A program made the position numbers and the translations under genes. A model generated the notes under the pieces. That model was given only the letters and a program-made list of their open reading frames with translations. It had not been told where the DNA came from and searched no databases. A DNA stretch of 64,000 bases from Zantedeschia hybrid cultivar. Lineage: Eukaryota > Streptophyta > Magnoliopsida > Alismatales > Araceae. Positions 1 through 13,184 of this stretch are shown one piece after another; position 1 is the first letter of the stretch; every line of letters begins with the position of its first letter. The DNA is taken from the NCBI GenBank assembly GCA_030544215.1, contig JARZZO010000016.1, positions 60,863,501 to 60,927,500 of the forward strand, in the 5' to 3' direction.

Positions 1-3000
1 AACGGGTCATATTCGATGCAGATCCAAGTTAAATTTGTGACCATACCAATTATGTTATCGATTTAGAAAGACTATCTGTTAAATGTCATATAAGTTAATA
101 ACTGATCAAATAATCACGTCTTGTTTAATGTATCATATGTATTTGGTCAGAAAAAAATTGTACCTTCTATCTTATATGTTATATGTATCAATTTAGAAGA
201 ACAATATCTATTAACTGACATATAATTTAATGATCGATTGAATAATAGAGTTATTGGTTACTATTTGCATCCTTATTTTTGCCACTTCCCCTGTTCTAGT
301 TAAATCTCACATGAATTGTAGGCTTTCGGGACCAATTCTTATATCATAACTGATAGTGTTTCAAATTGAACTTCCAAAATATGAAAATTCATACTTGCTT
401 TCTTATTCATATTTATTTATGAAAGACCAAGGATATCATGGGATGAGTTCCTAATACATAAAAGAGAAGCCGAAAAATCTCTCTCCACATTGTTTTCCCT
501 TCCACACGGCTATGAAGAGCACAAGGGACGCACAAAGTTTATTCACGATTTCCCACGGTAAACAAATTATTCTAATTAGGTAAAATAAATAAAAGATAAA
601 ATATAGAACTTATTCTAGGTAGAATAGATAATTTAAATATTTTACTCAAATTATTTATTCTCTCTTATTCCAAAACAAGTCATTCCCATCCGGGTTAAGA
701 AATCTATGCCATCAAAATAGAACATAAAGAATACATAAGATGAAATATACTATCCTATTCTGCCTTAGTCCGCATCAAGCTAGCATAAAATGAAGAGAAT
801 TTTAAAGAAAAACCCTTTTATTCTGTAAACTTGTTTTTCGCCACATAAAACGGTAGAACTGAAACTTTAAACTTTCTGAAAACATGCGATGGTTTGTCCG
901 AATAATTACGTGGCTCAAGTTTAGAAGTTGGAAGATGGGGCTTATTTACTAGAAGTATTAAAAAAAAGTATTTACAAAATAATTATCCTTGAAAACTATT
1001 TAGATGACAAATGCTACACAAAAAGAATATATCTATAATTACTTTTAGGATAAACCAACGTTCAGATTTGTAATTGAGCCGTGGAGGAGGGACAACCGTA
1101 CAAGCAGACCATTCCCCCTCCCCCGTGAAAAATTCTGAAATCCTCCTCATCTATTTACCATTTTTATTTAGCCCTCTTAAAATATTATTTTACAGAAATA
1201 GTATAGTGTCAAGTACAACTTTTTTTTTCAGAAAAAAGCCCCATCTATTTGGGTTTTTATGTACTTCGCCATATTGTTTAGACAAAAATCGCTAACTTTT
1301 TATTTCCATAATTTTTTTGTTAAAGTCCCTTAGAAACAAGTGGTCATTATAATAGCTCCTGCAAAGAAATTCTTTCGGCTCCGCTACTTGAGGCGAGAAA
1401 AAACTCAATGTTCGCATTCATGCACACTCTGTGTCCCTTTAACTCTCACATATTAAATATCCTTTGATATTTTCAGAAAGATTACCATTATATATTTCCC
1501 ATCAATGTGTCATAAACTTTAATTGAATATGTCATAAAATTCAGATAGTTTTACATATGCCCTATCAGAGTTTTTTATGTATACTCTCAAGAGATGGCTC
1601 CCGTAAAATTAAGAGCTAATTTCTGCTGTGTGGTATTTTGATTTCGAGAGAATCAAGATATCTCCCTCGTAACATAACACTTTAGTCTACGTGATATTTG
1701 GGACCTACATCACTAGCTTAGTATATCTACTTAGCATCTTAATCACTTTCATTAACTCTATGTATGCATAAGCTATTCTGTTAAATGCAGAATGCGTAAC
1801 ATGTACGAATAGCATGAGATTAAACATGATACTAATGAGAAATAAATTTAACCATTAACCTTCTGAATCACGTTGAACATAAGTGCCGCGATTTGTAAAT
1901 TACGTGGACCTTCCTCGACGTCATTCAACCAATAAATAAAATTTTCAACATTTTCAAGTAAAACATGATTATCTTCGAAAACTATAATCAACATGTATGA
2001 ACATGATTTTAAACATACTCTAAACAGAAGCATATATGGTCTCTTCATAAATATGAATATTTATAAAAACACATAAGAACTTATTAGTGTAATAACATGG
2101 ATATTCTAGTGAATATTAGGAACACAAAATATGATTTTTCTACGACAATATCATTACCATGGCATATAATTAAACAGAAAATAACTAGTTCCTGCATGCA
2201 CGCATAGAGAATCGTCAGAGAATCACAAATTCAGGTTATATGGATTAAGCATGGATTAATATGGAACTAACATGATATTAGCTAATACTATGCGTGAATC
2301 ACATCGAGCATGGCCGACATAATTTCCAAATAACGTTGACCTGCATAGACGTGTTTCACATCCGAGAACGGGTTTTCCAGAAAATTCGAAACTAATAAAG
2401 AATAGAAAAAAAAGAAAAGATCTATGCATCATATATTTATTCTAGAAACTATATCCATGTAGTCATATATTATATACATATACTAGATAACAAATTAAGT
2501 TGAAAATACAAATTTATACATAAAAATATTATGTTTTGATCGTTCGTCATCACTTGCTTCACACAGCAGCACGCACACGTGAAGTAACTCGATTCCGGCA
2601 AGGCGAGAAACTCCTTTACGCACCACCACATCGCCATTGTGCCCGCCAAGCGCCGCACGCTGCTTGCCGTGAAGAACGCCCACTACTTCTCTCTCCCGAA
2701 CACTCTCAAGTTCTATCTAGGGTCCAAACAACTATGAAACAAATAGAGGGACTGTGGTGCACTCAGAGACTTAGATAGTCTTCCAACATAAGTCCCAAGC
2801 GGACTGTTATCACATATAGAGAAGGGAGAACCGATTGTAGGTTAGACTTAGAAACATGTAAATTGCGTTGACTCGACCTAATGCGATTCAACTCAGTTGA
2901 ATTTTGTTTGTTCAGGGCGACATTTTTCAGACAACTCAGTCAAATTTACAAAAAAATCACAGAATATTAAAAAATTCTGGAAACTCACCCCACTAATGAG

Positions 3001-3037
3001 TTTATAATGGGTCAGCTAAGGTGCCGGGTGTTACAAC
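1..3037. other. AT-rich region without a recognised gene
   Basis: No reading frame longer than about 80 codons and no domain I recognise. A GC-richer patch at about 2540-2720 gives short overlapping frames on both strands that match nothing known to me. The last stretch before 3037 ends in a GTGTTACA-type sequence that resembles the 3' end of some plant LTRs, but no primer site or partner LTR was seen, so this is only a hint of an old solo LTR. Confidence 0.4.
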
Positions 3038-3872
3038 ATTGACCCACCTCATTTACACGGTTGACATATATATGAATCACCTTACCAAAAATAAATAAAA
3101 AATAAGGAGAATAGAATTACACCTTGCTATTCATCACAATCGTTACGAGATGTCTATTTATTTGATCAAAAACATGTGTTAAAAATTTTATTTATGTAAA
3201 AGATTGTGCTAAAAGTGCCTTTCCTAAAAGGAGCATCCAAATCGTTTTCAATTAACGTGTTCAAAATGAGTGACTTAAAAGTGTGACATACTAACAATTC
3301 TCAAAACGGAATTCAAATTTAACCTAGTTGTTTGTCGGTTCAATTTCTCGTACCAAAGATAATGACTTTGTGGATTTGGACTTAGGTGATTGAGTAAACA
3401 ACTCAGTCTCCAAGTCCCTTGATGGCCCGGATGGGCCCCAGCCTATCCTATGTTTTTTTTTTTTTTTTTTTAGTCTAAGTCTCACTTTGTTTGGTAAATA
3501 AGTTATTACGTGGGGTCCACAGACGGAATAGCGTATATTAGAATAAGGAGTGTTTCGGTTTGATAGTTTTGTAAGGCCTGCTGACGGAATAAGAAGAATA
3601 AGCAATTCTTGAGTCTAAGATGGGATGACTTATTCTCCTTATTCTCTGAATAGGATATTCTGCACCGGTATAAGTCATTCCGCTTGTCAAAGTTAAACTA
3701 AGCTTGTTCTCCCCTTATTCACCCTTATTCTTCTCCTATTCTTTAATCAAAGTGGCGCTAAGGGAAGTACGAGAGGTCCGCAATAACAAGGTCCCATTTG
3801 AGGCAATCTCTAAATACAACCATTTGCACTTTCATTTAGGTGTCCTTTGTATCCTATGTAAAATGTAGTAAA
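3038..3872 (+). repeat. Flanking duplication, copy A (left of Copia-1)
   Basis: This segment is nearly the same as 13571-14115 on the far side of Copia-1. Both contain, in order, the same start (ATTGACMCACCTCAT), the AATCACCTTACC stretch, a T-rich tract and the final ATGTAGTAAA. Copy A differs by base changes and by an extra 280-bp inverted-repeat element. It ends at GTAAA, immediately followed by the 5' LTR. The same GTAAA in copy B is followed by ordinary sequence, so copy B preserves the unoccupied site. Confidence 0.85.
3479..3758. mobile_element. 280-bp MITE, Tourist/PIF-Harbinger-like
   Basis: This segment is present in copy A of the flanking duplication and absent from copy B (around 14008-14016), which gives an empty-site comparison. 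It is bordered by TAA at 3476-3478 and 3759-3761. Its ends are imperfect inverted repeats: the left end has CACTTTGTTTGGTAAATAAG and the reversed right end has CACTTTGATTAAAGAATAG. A 3-bp TAA duplication with such ends fits the PIF/Harbinger (Tourist) class. No coding capacity is seen, so it would have been moved by a transposase encoded elsewhere. Confidence 0.75.
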
Positions 3873-5466
3873 TGTTAGTATTAGATGGTCTCAAAGTCAA
3901 TCCGATACTATGTATTGATTCAGTTTTTTAATAAATGACATTAATTCATTATATGTAATTAATTCGATCCATGTTTATCGTATCACGATGAAGTCCATGA
4001 ACATGTGCAATAATCTTCGGATTATGATGAGATCATAATTACGGGACCGAAGGTTTATAAACACATGTTCTTAATTGTTTCTAGTCATAGGATGCTTGAG
4101 AAGGACATCAAACATCCGGGTATACTAGTATAGGTTACTTCAGCTCATATGATGACAGCTCATATGATGAGGGTGACTGATCCTATAAGTCACTTGTGTG
4201 GAGACACTATGCTGGACCTGTAAGTGTTCATTGGCGAATGAGTTCACTAAATTGATCCGACTATGAATCGTTGGATGGTAAACACCTCATTGTTAACCAG
4301 CTTGATTCTTTTGTCACGGTTACGTAGATGATCCTTAGACCTGAGATACCAAAGATATCTTGTTAGTAGGTTTCTGAACTTTGATCTTGATTAACGAATC
4401 CATAACCATGGGTTATCAATAAGTCAAGTGATCGGATTCAGGGAAATGCCCTCGAAGGTAATTGTGTGTTCAATATGGCATCATCCGCTCTCGGTAGTTT
4501 GAGAGAGAATGTTCCGAGAATGATGCGCTTAAGTCCCTGACCAAGGCGGACTCTGTATCAGATAAAGAGTTATCCGATATAGATTAGCGGTATCTAATTC
4601 AAGTGAATCGACTGGCTACGGCTTAACAGTATACCATACCCTAAGTCGATTCGGGAACATTGCACGGATGAAGGATTATATCCGTGTGGTAACCGTTGAC
4701 GGAAAGGTTTCAATAGAGGGTTGCGGTAACCCCAGTACCATCTAGGATCATGCGATGTTACTTGGCATCCAACGTGATCGGAAACCCGTCTGAATTTATT
4801 GTGGGACATTAAATTCGACTGATTAATTAAATATAAGGATATTAATTAATTCAGTGGGTCCATAAAGAATTACTGGGCTTGATGGGTTATTAACTGGACT
4901 GGTAATTAGGTCTATAGGGTCACACGCAAAAGGTTTTCAAGTCGATGGATAATCCGACAGGATTTCGGATAAGTTTGAGTTTTTACGAAAAATCGCAAAC
5001 AGACTTATTATAAAAGACGGATACTACGTCAGGGGCCAGCAACCCTGACCTAGCCGTCGTTCTTTCTCTCTCTCTCCTCTCTACTGGACGTGCAACACGA
5101 GGCGGCCATCTGGAGGGTCCGCTTCAATTCCCGACTGCTCTGCCTTCCATCCGACGAGAGATTCTGAATCCGCATGTCGCGGTGGATTACGCGCAGCCAG
5201 ACGGTATCCACGAACGCTGCATCGAGCGAGGAGATGAGGACGATCCATCGCGAGGAGAACCGCGTGGATACCGCTAGAGGCCGGGCACCTGTGCGGCTTG
5301 CGGTATCGCTCCGACGTAACCGAAAAACGAACGGGGATTTGAATTCGCGCAAGGTAAATCCGATTTATTCCGGTTTTATTTTGTTAATCGAAATGGGACG
5401 GATCCGATCCCGAAATATTTTATTCTGCAGCGTTTTCGGTCGGATCCTGACACAGCGATCCCAACA
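3873..5466 (+). repeat. Copia-1 5' LTR
   Basis: 1594 bp, TG...CA ends. It is nearly identical to 11606-13184. The 15-bp length difference equals a local tandem duplication of CAGCTCATATGATGA at 4141-4170 that occurs once in the 3' LTR. The LTR contains a TATAAAAG box near its 3' third. Confidence 0.95.
5009..5016 (+). promoter_or_regulatory. TATA box of Copia-1 5' LTR
   Basis: TATAAAAG in the expected U3/R position of the LTR. The same octamer occurs at 12727-12734 in the 3' LTR. It would direct transcription of the element's genomic RNA. Position and motif are seen; activity is inferred. Confidence 0.6.
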
Positions 5467-5467
5467 G

Positions 5468-5480
5468 TGGTATCAGAGCC
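5468..5480 (+). other. Copia-1 primer binding site (initiator tRNA-Met type)
   Basis: TGGTATCAGAGCC one base after the 5' LTR is complementary to the 3' end of plant initiator methionine tRNA, the usual primer for copia reverse transcription. A second, mutated copy (TGGTATTAGAGTC) lies at 13186-13198, after the 3' LTR. Confidence 0.9.
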
Positions 5481-7677
5481 AGGTTCCACTGTATTTTCGC
5501 CGTTTCGGTCTCTAGAATCTTGATTTTTGAATTAAATCCATGCTAGTAATTATTTTCTTGAAAGATTTATGTTCATGAGATGATCGTTGTGATTATATTG
5601 CAATTATAAATCAAAGAAAATAATTTTTTAGGGGTTATTTCGTCGTGTTCTTCGTTGGACGAAGAACGCCTCGTTCTTGGTGTTATAAACGGATCTAAAG
5701 GGTGTTTCCCCAAGATCTAAGATCTTCCGCTCCTTGGCAATAGATTGTTGTCGGTGTTTTGGAGTTTTTGGATCGCCGGCCATGGTTGTTTCTTCTTCGT
5801 TTTGGATTTTTGAATCTGAAATTTGGGGAGAAAAGGGAGGCATAAAAATCCGATTTTGAGCCACCCTCGGGCCATCGCCGGCAAGGTCGCGGTCGCCGGC
5901 GATTGGGGGCCGCTGCCCACTCGGGCTGCCCGGCCAGGCGGCTAGGGTTTCCCTAGCTGCCGATCGGGCCCGGCCCGACTGGACCCTGGCCCGGGCCAGG
6001 GGTCCGAGCCAGGGCCAGCTAGAGGCCGGACCAGGCCTGCGGGCCTGGGTCCGGGCCCCTGGCTCGAGCCAGGGGCTCAGTTGGGTTGAGCCCTTTATGG
6101 GCCCAATTGTATTTTTTAAAAAATTTTATTAATTAAAATTCTTAATTGATTTGATAATTAATTGTAAAATATGATTTTACTCTTGTTATTAAATTCAATT
6201 TTTTAATTGGGTCCTATTTAAAGTTTATTTTGTTTTGATTAATTAATTAACAAAAGTTGTTAATTTAATTAATTTATTCTAAATGTTAGATTAAACCTTA
6301 TATAATCTAATTGTTAGATTAACCCCAATTATTTGAAGTGTTCAAATGATGCATGGAATATTCTTATATCATTATTTTCAGTTATTATTCACATTCGATG
6401 TGCATTTGTTTGCTTGTTTAAATTATGATTTAAATTAGCATGCTTAGACTTAATGAAATCCTTTCGAAAATTCTAAATCAAATTTTGTTTGGTCCCTGGT
6501 TTTATGAAACCTAAAATTAGTTATTTTCGAAAGATTTCTTTAGCCATTTGATGTGCAATTCATGTGTGGATTGTTTAAATAAAACACATGGTGGTCATAG
6601 ACGAGCATTAATTGTGGATGTGGAATGTGATTGTGTGGTTTATTGTTTAATAATAAATAGAAATCTGCGAACCTCTCCGTCTCATATTCCATTGTATTTT
6701 TACCTCCTTCCTTGATGTAATCGCCATAAGGCTTCCTCTTTTAAATTATCATGTAATTATGAATTTATGATGTAATTTGGTCGAGGCGGCTGTGCACGGA
6801 GCGATGATGATCCACAATTGCAACCATATGAAGATGAAAGAGTTCATTAAATCTATGAGTTTGCAAACTCATGATATAAACTGTGATATTGTGTGTGTGT
6901 TTGTGCGTATTTGACTGTCTGGCTCAAGTCAAACCGCAGTGCCGTCCATGACCATACTAATGACATGTATGTGATGCGTGTATTTTTATTTTGATTATGA
7001 ATCAAATTAGCTAGGTTATTAGTATAAATATATATTCGATATATCTAATACTATCGCCTAGGATGAGACCAAACTAATAAATAAAACCTTTGTAACAAAT
7101 TCTAAACCGTAGCGCGAGTCATTGAGAATGCACCGCGTGACTCTCCATCAATATGATTAATAGAACTTAATTCAGTGGAGGCAGATACTATGTGTTTACC
7201 CAAGGTTTGCCATCGTCTCTTGAGAGGACTGTTGATCATGGCATTAGATGCCTTTGAATAAGAATAGAGGAACGATATAGTTATCCACGTGTTTACCCGG
7301 GAACTATATTTCTACTTTACTCTATCACGTATTGATGGTAAAGCTTAGACTGGGAATAATGGTCTACTGTGTTTACCTAGGACCATTAAACCTGAGAGCC
7401 GAAGTATGATCGGATATTGCAAGGAGTTGCAATTATCATGAGATGATTGCTCTGAGATAACAGTATGATACTATGTGTTAACCCGAGGTCATGCTGTGAT
7501 GCTTGGAGATTCTGATCCCCACTAGGAGGCAGTCGGCATCTCCCGTTCTGTATATTTGAAGGTTATACAGTCCGACGAAAATTAGTAGGAATAAAACTAG
7601 ATAAACAAAGTCCATATCTTGTTTTAAATAAACTGATAGTCTGCTAATTTTAATTTGATTATCTCCTGTAGGCTAAA
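5481..7677 (+). other. Copia-1 untranslated leader with GC-rich block
   Basis: About 2.2 kb of non-coding internal sequence before gag. The block from about 5870 to 6090 is strikingly GC-rich and full of short complementary runs (GGCCCGGGCC, CCAGGGGTCC, AGGGGCTCAG), so it could fold strongly in RNA. It is followed abruptly by AT-rich sequence. The first 389 bases of the internal region (5467-5855) recur at 13185-13573. No coding region is seen. Confidence 0.7.
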
Positions 7678-10600
7678 ATGTCGCACCACAACCCGTTGCG
7701 CGGCATACTTGATGCCAACCGTTTGACAGGCACCAACTACTCGGACTGGCTCAGGAATCTGAAGATTGTCCTCAGGTCTGAGCAGATTGCCTACGTCTTG
7801 GATAATGAACCTCCTACTGAACCAGCATTAGATGCCCTAGAGGAGAAAATGATTGCATATAAAAAGTAGAAGGAAGACTCCACCTTGACCCAAGGCTATA
7901 TGTTAGCCTCTATGAGCAATGAGTTGCAGAGGCAACATGAGAAAATGGATGCTAGATCTATCATGCTCCATTTGAAGGAGCTGTTTCGTGAGCAGAGCAG
8001 AATCGAACAATATGAGATATCTAAGAATCTGTTCAAGGCTCAGATGTTAGAGGGAATTTCAGTACAGACTCATGTACTGAAGATGATAGAGTGGGTAGAG
8101 AGGCTAGATGCTCTTGGGGTTACACTTCCCAAGGAGATGCATACTGACCTCGTGTTATCTTCCCTTCCACAATCATATGCTCAGTTCATCGTTAACTTTA
8201 ACATGAACAAGATCCAGACCACCTTGGCTGAGCAACTGAACATGTTGAAGACTGCAAAAGGGAACCTTGTGAAGGATCCCAAATGCTCATGGTTGGTAAG
8301 ACCAACAGAAAGAGACTTGTAGTCTAAGCCTTTCGGAAAGGTAAGAACAAGGTTCAGAGAAAGCAAAAGGTTGTCAAGAAAGACAAAGGTAAGAGTGCTG
8401 AGAAAGGTGATTGCTTCTACTGTCACCAAAAGAGCCATTGGAAGAGGAATTGCAAAGAATACCTCAAGGACAAGGCTCAAGGAACTGTGAAGCAGCATGA
8501 TGCTTCATGTATCTATATGATAGATGTAAACTTGTCAATAAGAGATTATACATCATGGGTATTAGAAACTGGATGTGTATCTCATATTTGTAATTTTGTG
8601 CAGGCACTGATAAGAAGACGTAAGCTGATGATCGGCGAGGTAGAGCTGATGCTAGATAACGGCGCAAGAGTTGGGATGATTGCTGTGGGGACAGTGAAGC
8701 TCAAGCTACCATCCGGAGACACTTTTTCATTAGATGATTGTTATTATGTACCTAGCATAATAAGAAACATTATTTATATTTCATATTTAGATAGAATTGG
8801 ATACAATTTAAACTTTGGGAACAATAGTTATTCAATTTATTTCGGAAATAAATTAATAGCCTCTACTATTTTATCCAATGGTTTGTATCTATTAAATATG
8901 TCTCATGAAAATTTATACATCGGTTCTTCAATTAAAAGTAAGTATGAAATGAACAAAGCCTACTTATGATATTGTTGGCTTAGACACATTGATGAAAACA
9001 GACTCCAAAGGATGCATAAAGATGGATATTTAGATCAATTTGATTATGAATCATATGCAACCTGTGAGTCATATTTAATGGGCAAAATGACTAAGCCTCC
9101 ATTTAGTGGAACTGGAGAACGAGCCAAAGACATATTAGAACTTATACATTCAGATGTATGTGGTCCTATGTCTACCCAAGCCATTGGTGGTTTCTCATAC
9201 TTCATTACATTCACTGATAATCACTCAAGGTTTGAATACATATACTTATTGAAGTATAAATCTGAAGCCTTTGAGAAATTCAGAGAATTTAAGAATGAAG
9301 TAGAGAAACAAACTGGAAAGAGTATAAAAACCATCCGATCCGATCGAGGTGGTGAATACTTAAGTACATAGTTCATTAAATACTTAAAGGATAATGGTAT
9401 CCTTTCTCAGCTTACACCTCCTTATACACCTCAGATGAATGGTGTATCAGAAAGGAGAAATCGCATATTAATGGAAATGGTGCGATCCATGATGAGCAAG
9501 TCCAAATTACCAGTGTCCTTATGGGGATATGCACTTAGCTCGGCTATGTATATCTTGAACAAGGTACCCAGCAAATCTGTTGAAACCACTCCATATGAGA
9601 TATGGAATGGGAGGAAACCAGACCTTAAACATGTTAATGTCTGAGGATGTCCTGCTCATATTAAAAGACATGACGCAGATAAGCTGGAGTCCAGAATTGA
9701 CAAATGTATATTTGTGGGATATTCGAAGGAAACTTATGGATATTACTTTTATCATCTTGGCAAACAAAAAGTGTTTGTCACCAGGAGAGCTGTCTTTCTG
9801 GAAGAAGATTATATTCTTTAGAATGACAGTGGGAGTAAAGTAACTCTAGAAAAAATTCCAGACCCACAAACTGGTAATGGTTCATCAGATGAACCGTCAG
9901 CTTCTGAACATGTTCAAAATAATACATAAGACTCTCGTAGGTCTGAAAGAGTACCTAAACCACCAGAAGGATATGTGGGATATATTAATTTGGATGGTTC
10001 AAGGATACTCTATAATGAGGATGATGATCTTAAGACTTACCAGGAGGCCATTGAAAGTCCAGAGGCCGGGAAATGGCGGGAAGCCATGAATTCTGAAAAA
10101 CAGTCCATGTATATCAACCAAGTTTGGAGCTTGGAAGATTTACCCGATGGTATAGTACCTATCGGCTGCAAATAGATCTTTAAAAGAAAGATCGGTGCAG
10201 ATGGACGTATTGAGACTTATAAAGCAAGATTAGTGGCGAAAGGCTATCATCAAAACAAGGTGTTGACTATGATGAAACCTTTTCACCCGTTGTTATGGTT
10301 AAGTCTATCAGAATTCTTCTTGCCATTGCTGTCTACTATGATTATGAAATCTGACAAATAGATGTGAAGACTGCCTTCCTCAATGAAAACCTTGAGGAGG
10401 AAGTGTATATGATACAATCAGAAGGATTCACATCCAAAGAATCTCCAGACATGGTATGCAAGTTGCAGAGGTCCATTTATGGACTGAAGCGAGCTTCTCG
10501 AAGCTGGAACATAAGATTTGATGAGGCGATCAAATCTTATGGCTTCATTAAGAATGAAGATGGGCCATGTGTGTACAAGAAAAACAGTGTATGCGCAATC

Positions 10601-11570
10601 ACATTTCTGATTCTTTACGTTGACGACATCCTACTCATTGGGAATGATGTCATCAGTAAAGATATGGCTGTCAAAGAACTTCTCCATGAAGGATTTGGGA
10701 AAAGCATCTTACGTATTAGGAATACGGATCTATAGAGATAGATCAAAGAAGATGCTTGTTCTAATTCAATCCATGTACATAGAAACTATTGTCAAAATGT
10801 TTGGCATGAAAAATTTCAAAAGAGGTCTCATACCGATGAGACATGAGATTTCACTTTCTAAAGGTCAGTCTCCCAAGACACCTGAAGAGAGGGAAGTGAT
10901 GGATAAGGTCCCCTATGCTTCTGCCATAGGCTCCATCATGTATGACATGCAATGTACTAGACCTGATGTAGCATATGCTCTAAGTGTTACGAGCAGACAT
11001 CATGCAGATCCACGTGATGAATACTGGAAGGCTGTGAAATGCATCCTTAAGTACTTAAGAAGGACTAAGGGTATATCTCTAGTCTATGGAGGAGGAGACT
11101 TAAAACTGTAAGGATATACTGACTCGAGTTTTTAGTCTGATCCTGATGACAGTACTTCAACATCAGGTTTTGTCTTCACACTTAACGGGGGAGCAGTGAG
11201 CTGGAAAAGTTCTAAGCAGGAAACCACTGCTGATTCGACAACGGAAGCTGAGTATATTGATACTGCTGAAGCCGCCAAGGAAGCTGTATGGATGAAGAAA
11301 TTCATTAGCGATCTTGGTGTGGTGGAAAGCATATCTGGTCCCGTCTCACTGTTGTGTGACAACAATGAGGCGATTGCTCAAGCGAAAGAGCTGATGTCTC
11401 ATCAGAAGTCGAAGCACATTCTATGACACTTTCATCTGATCATGGAGATTATAGTTTGAGGAGATGTCGTGGTGGAAAGAATTCCTTCAGCCGACAACAT
11501 AGCAGATCTACTGACAAAGCCTTTGTCTCAAAATGTCTTTGAGCGTCACTTAGAGAATATGGGTATTCTG
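7678..11570 (+). pseudogene. Copia-1 gag-pol polyprotein, broken
   Basis: Gag starts at ATG 7678, has a UBN2-type capsid region to about 8320, and ends in a zinc knuckle of form CX2CX3HX4C near 8413-8451. The protease signature near 8550-8590 reads W-V-L-E-T-G, with Glu (codon 8565-8567) where the catalytic Asp belongs. Integrase follows (about 8970-9660; HSDVCGP, DNHSRF, RSDRGGEY, then a stop). RT has the YVDDILLIG active site near 10615-10640, and RNase H has the TEAEY motif near 11240. Stops fall inside most domains (for example 7867, 8320, 9369, 10173, 10351) and a frame change occurs near 10250 and again near 10690. It cannot make a working polyprotein. In life it would encode the capsid and enzymes for cytoplasmic reverse transcription and nuclear integration. 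Confidence 0.92.
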
Positions 11571-11593
11571 TATAAAAGTGATTGGCTTTAGCC

Positions 11594-11605
11594 CAAGTGG
11601 GAGAT
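11594..11605 (+). other. Copia-1 polypurine tract
   Basis: CAAGTGGGAGAT directly upstream of the 3' LTR matches the usual plus-strand priming site of plant copia elements. Confidence 0.85.
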
Positions 11606-13184
11606 TGTTAGTATTAGATGGTCTCAAAGCCAATCCGATACTATGTATTGATCTAGTTTATTAATAAATGACATTAATTCATTGTGTGCAATTAATTCAA
11701 TCCATGTTTATCGTATCACGATGAAGTCCATAAACATGTGCAATAATCTTCGGATTATGATGAGATCATAATTACGGGACCGAAGGTTTATAAACACATG
11801 TTCTTAATTGTTTCTAGTCATAGGATGCTTGAGAAGGACATCAAACATCCGGGTATACTAGTATAGGTTACTTCAGCTCATATGATGAGGGTGACTGATC
11901 CTATAAGTCATTTGTGTGGAGACACTATGCTGGACCTGTAAGTGTTCATTGGCGAATGAGTTCACTAAATTGATCCGACTATGAATCGTTGGATGGTAAA
12001 CACCTCATTGTTAACCAACTTGATTCTTTTGTTACGGTTGTGTAGATGATCATTGGACCTGAGACGCCAAAGATATCTTGTTAGTAGGTTTCTGAACTTT
12101 GACCTTGACTAACGAATCCATAACCATGGGTTATCAATAAGTCAAGTGATTGGGTTCAGGGAAATGCCGTCGAAGGCAATTGTGTGTTCAATACGGGATC
12201 GTCCGCTCTCGGTAGTTTGAGAGAGAATGTTCCAAGAATGATGCGCTTAAGTCCCTGGCCAAGACGGACTCTATATCAGATAAAGAGTTATCCGATATAG
12301 ATTAGCGGCATCTGATTCAAGTGAATCGACTGGCTAGGATTTAACAATATACTATACCTTAAGTTGATTCGGGAACATTGCACGGATGAAGGATTATATC
12401 CGTGCGGTAACCGTTGACGGAAAGATTCCAATAGAAGGTTGCGGTAACCCCAGTACCATCTAGGATCACGCAATGTTGCTTGGCATCCAACGTGATCGAA
12501 AATCCGTCCGAATTTATTGTGGGACATTAAATTCGGCTGATTAATTAAATATAAGGATATTAATTAATTCAGTGGGTCCGTAAAGAGTTACTGGGCTTGA
12601 TGGGTTATTAACTGGACTGGTAATTGGGCCTAGAGGGTCACACGCAAAAGGTTTTCAAGTCGATGGATAATCCGACAGAATTTCAGATAAGTCTGGGTTT
12701 TTACGAAAAACCGCAAACAGACTTATTATAAAAGAACGGATACTACGTCGGGGGCCAGCAACCCTAACCTAGGCATCGTTCTTTCTCTCTCTTTCCTCTC
12801 TATTGGGCGTGCAACACGAGGCGACCATCTGGAGGCTTCGCTTCGATTCCCGACTGCTCTGCCTTCCGTCCGACGGGAGATTCCGAATCCGCATGTCGCG
12901 GCGGATTATGCGCAGTCAGACGGGATCCACGAACGCTGCATCGAGCGAGGAGGCGAGGACGATCCGTCGCGAGGAGAACCGCGTGGATACCGCTAGAGGC
13001 CGAGCACTTGCGCGGCTTGCTGTATCGCTCCGACGGAACCGAAAAACGAACGCGGATTCGAATACGCGCAAGGTAAATCCGATTTACTCCGGTTTTATTT
13101 TTTAATTAAAACGGGATGGATCCGATCCCGAAATATTTTATTCCGCTTTGTTTTCGGTCGGATCCCGACACAGCGATTCCAACA
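11606..13184 (+). repeat. Copia-1 3' LTR
   Basis: 1579 bp, same ends as the 5' LTR, with scattered substitutions. It lacks the second 15-bp unit present at 4156-4170. It is followed not by host DNA but by another copy of the element's leader. Confidence 0.95.

Larger units (their letters stand above)
3873..13184 (+). mobile_element. Copia-1: long-LTR Ty1/copia retrotransposon, decayed
   Basis: A complete LTR-internal-LTR element about 9.3 kb long. It has LTRs of 1594 and 1579 bp that begin TGTTAGTATT and end CCAACA, a methionine-tRNA-type primer site one base after the 5' LTR, a gag-protease-integrase-RT-RNase H order typical of Ty1/copia, and a purine-rich CAAGTGGGAGA just before the 3' LTR. 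The coding region is broken by many stops and some frameshifts. The LTRs differ at several per cent of positions by eye, so insertion is not recent. The usual 5-bp duplication is missing on the right because leader sequence, not host sequence, follows the 3' LTR. LTR length and gag type suggest an Angela/TAR-like lineage, but this is not certain. Confidence 0.93.

Noticed and set aside
2536..2778. Short + strand frame of 80 codons and overlapping minus frames as a small gene.
   Set aside because: No recognisable domain, no splice partners, and frames are open on both strands; chance cannot be excluded.
5468..5480. tRNA-like sequence.
   Set aside because: It is only the complement of the tRNA-Met 3' end, i.e. 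a retrotransposon primer site; no cloverleaf is present. No tRNA or rRNA gene was found in the window.
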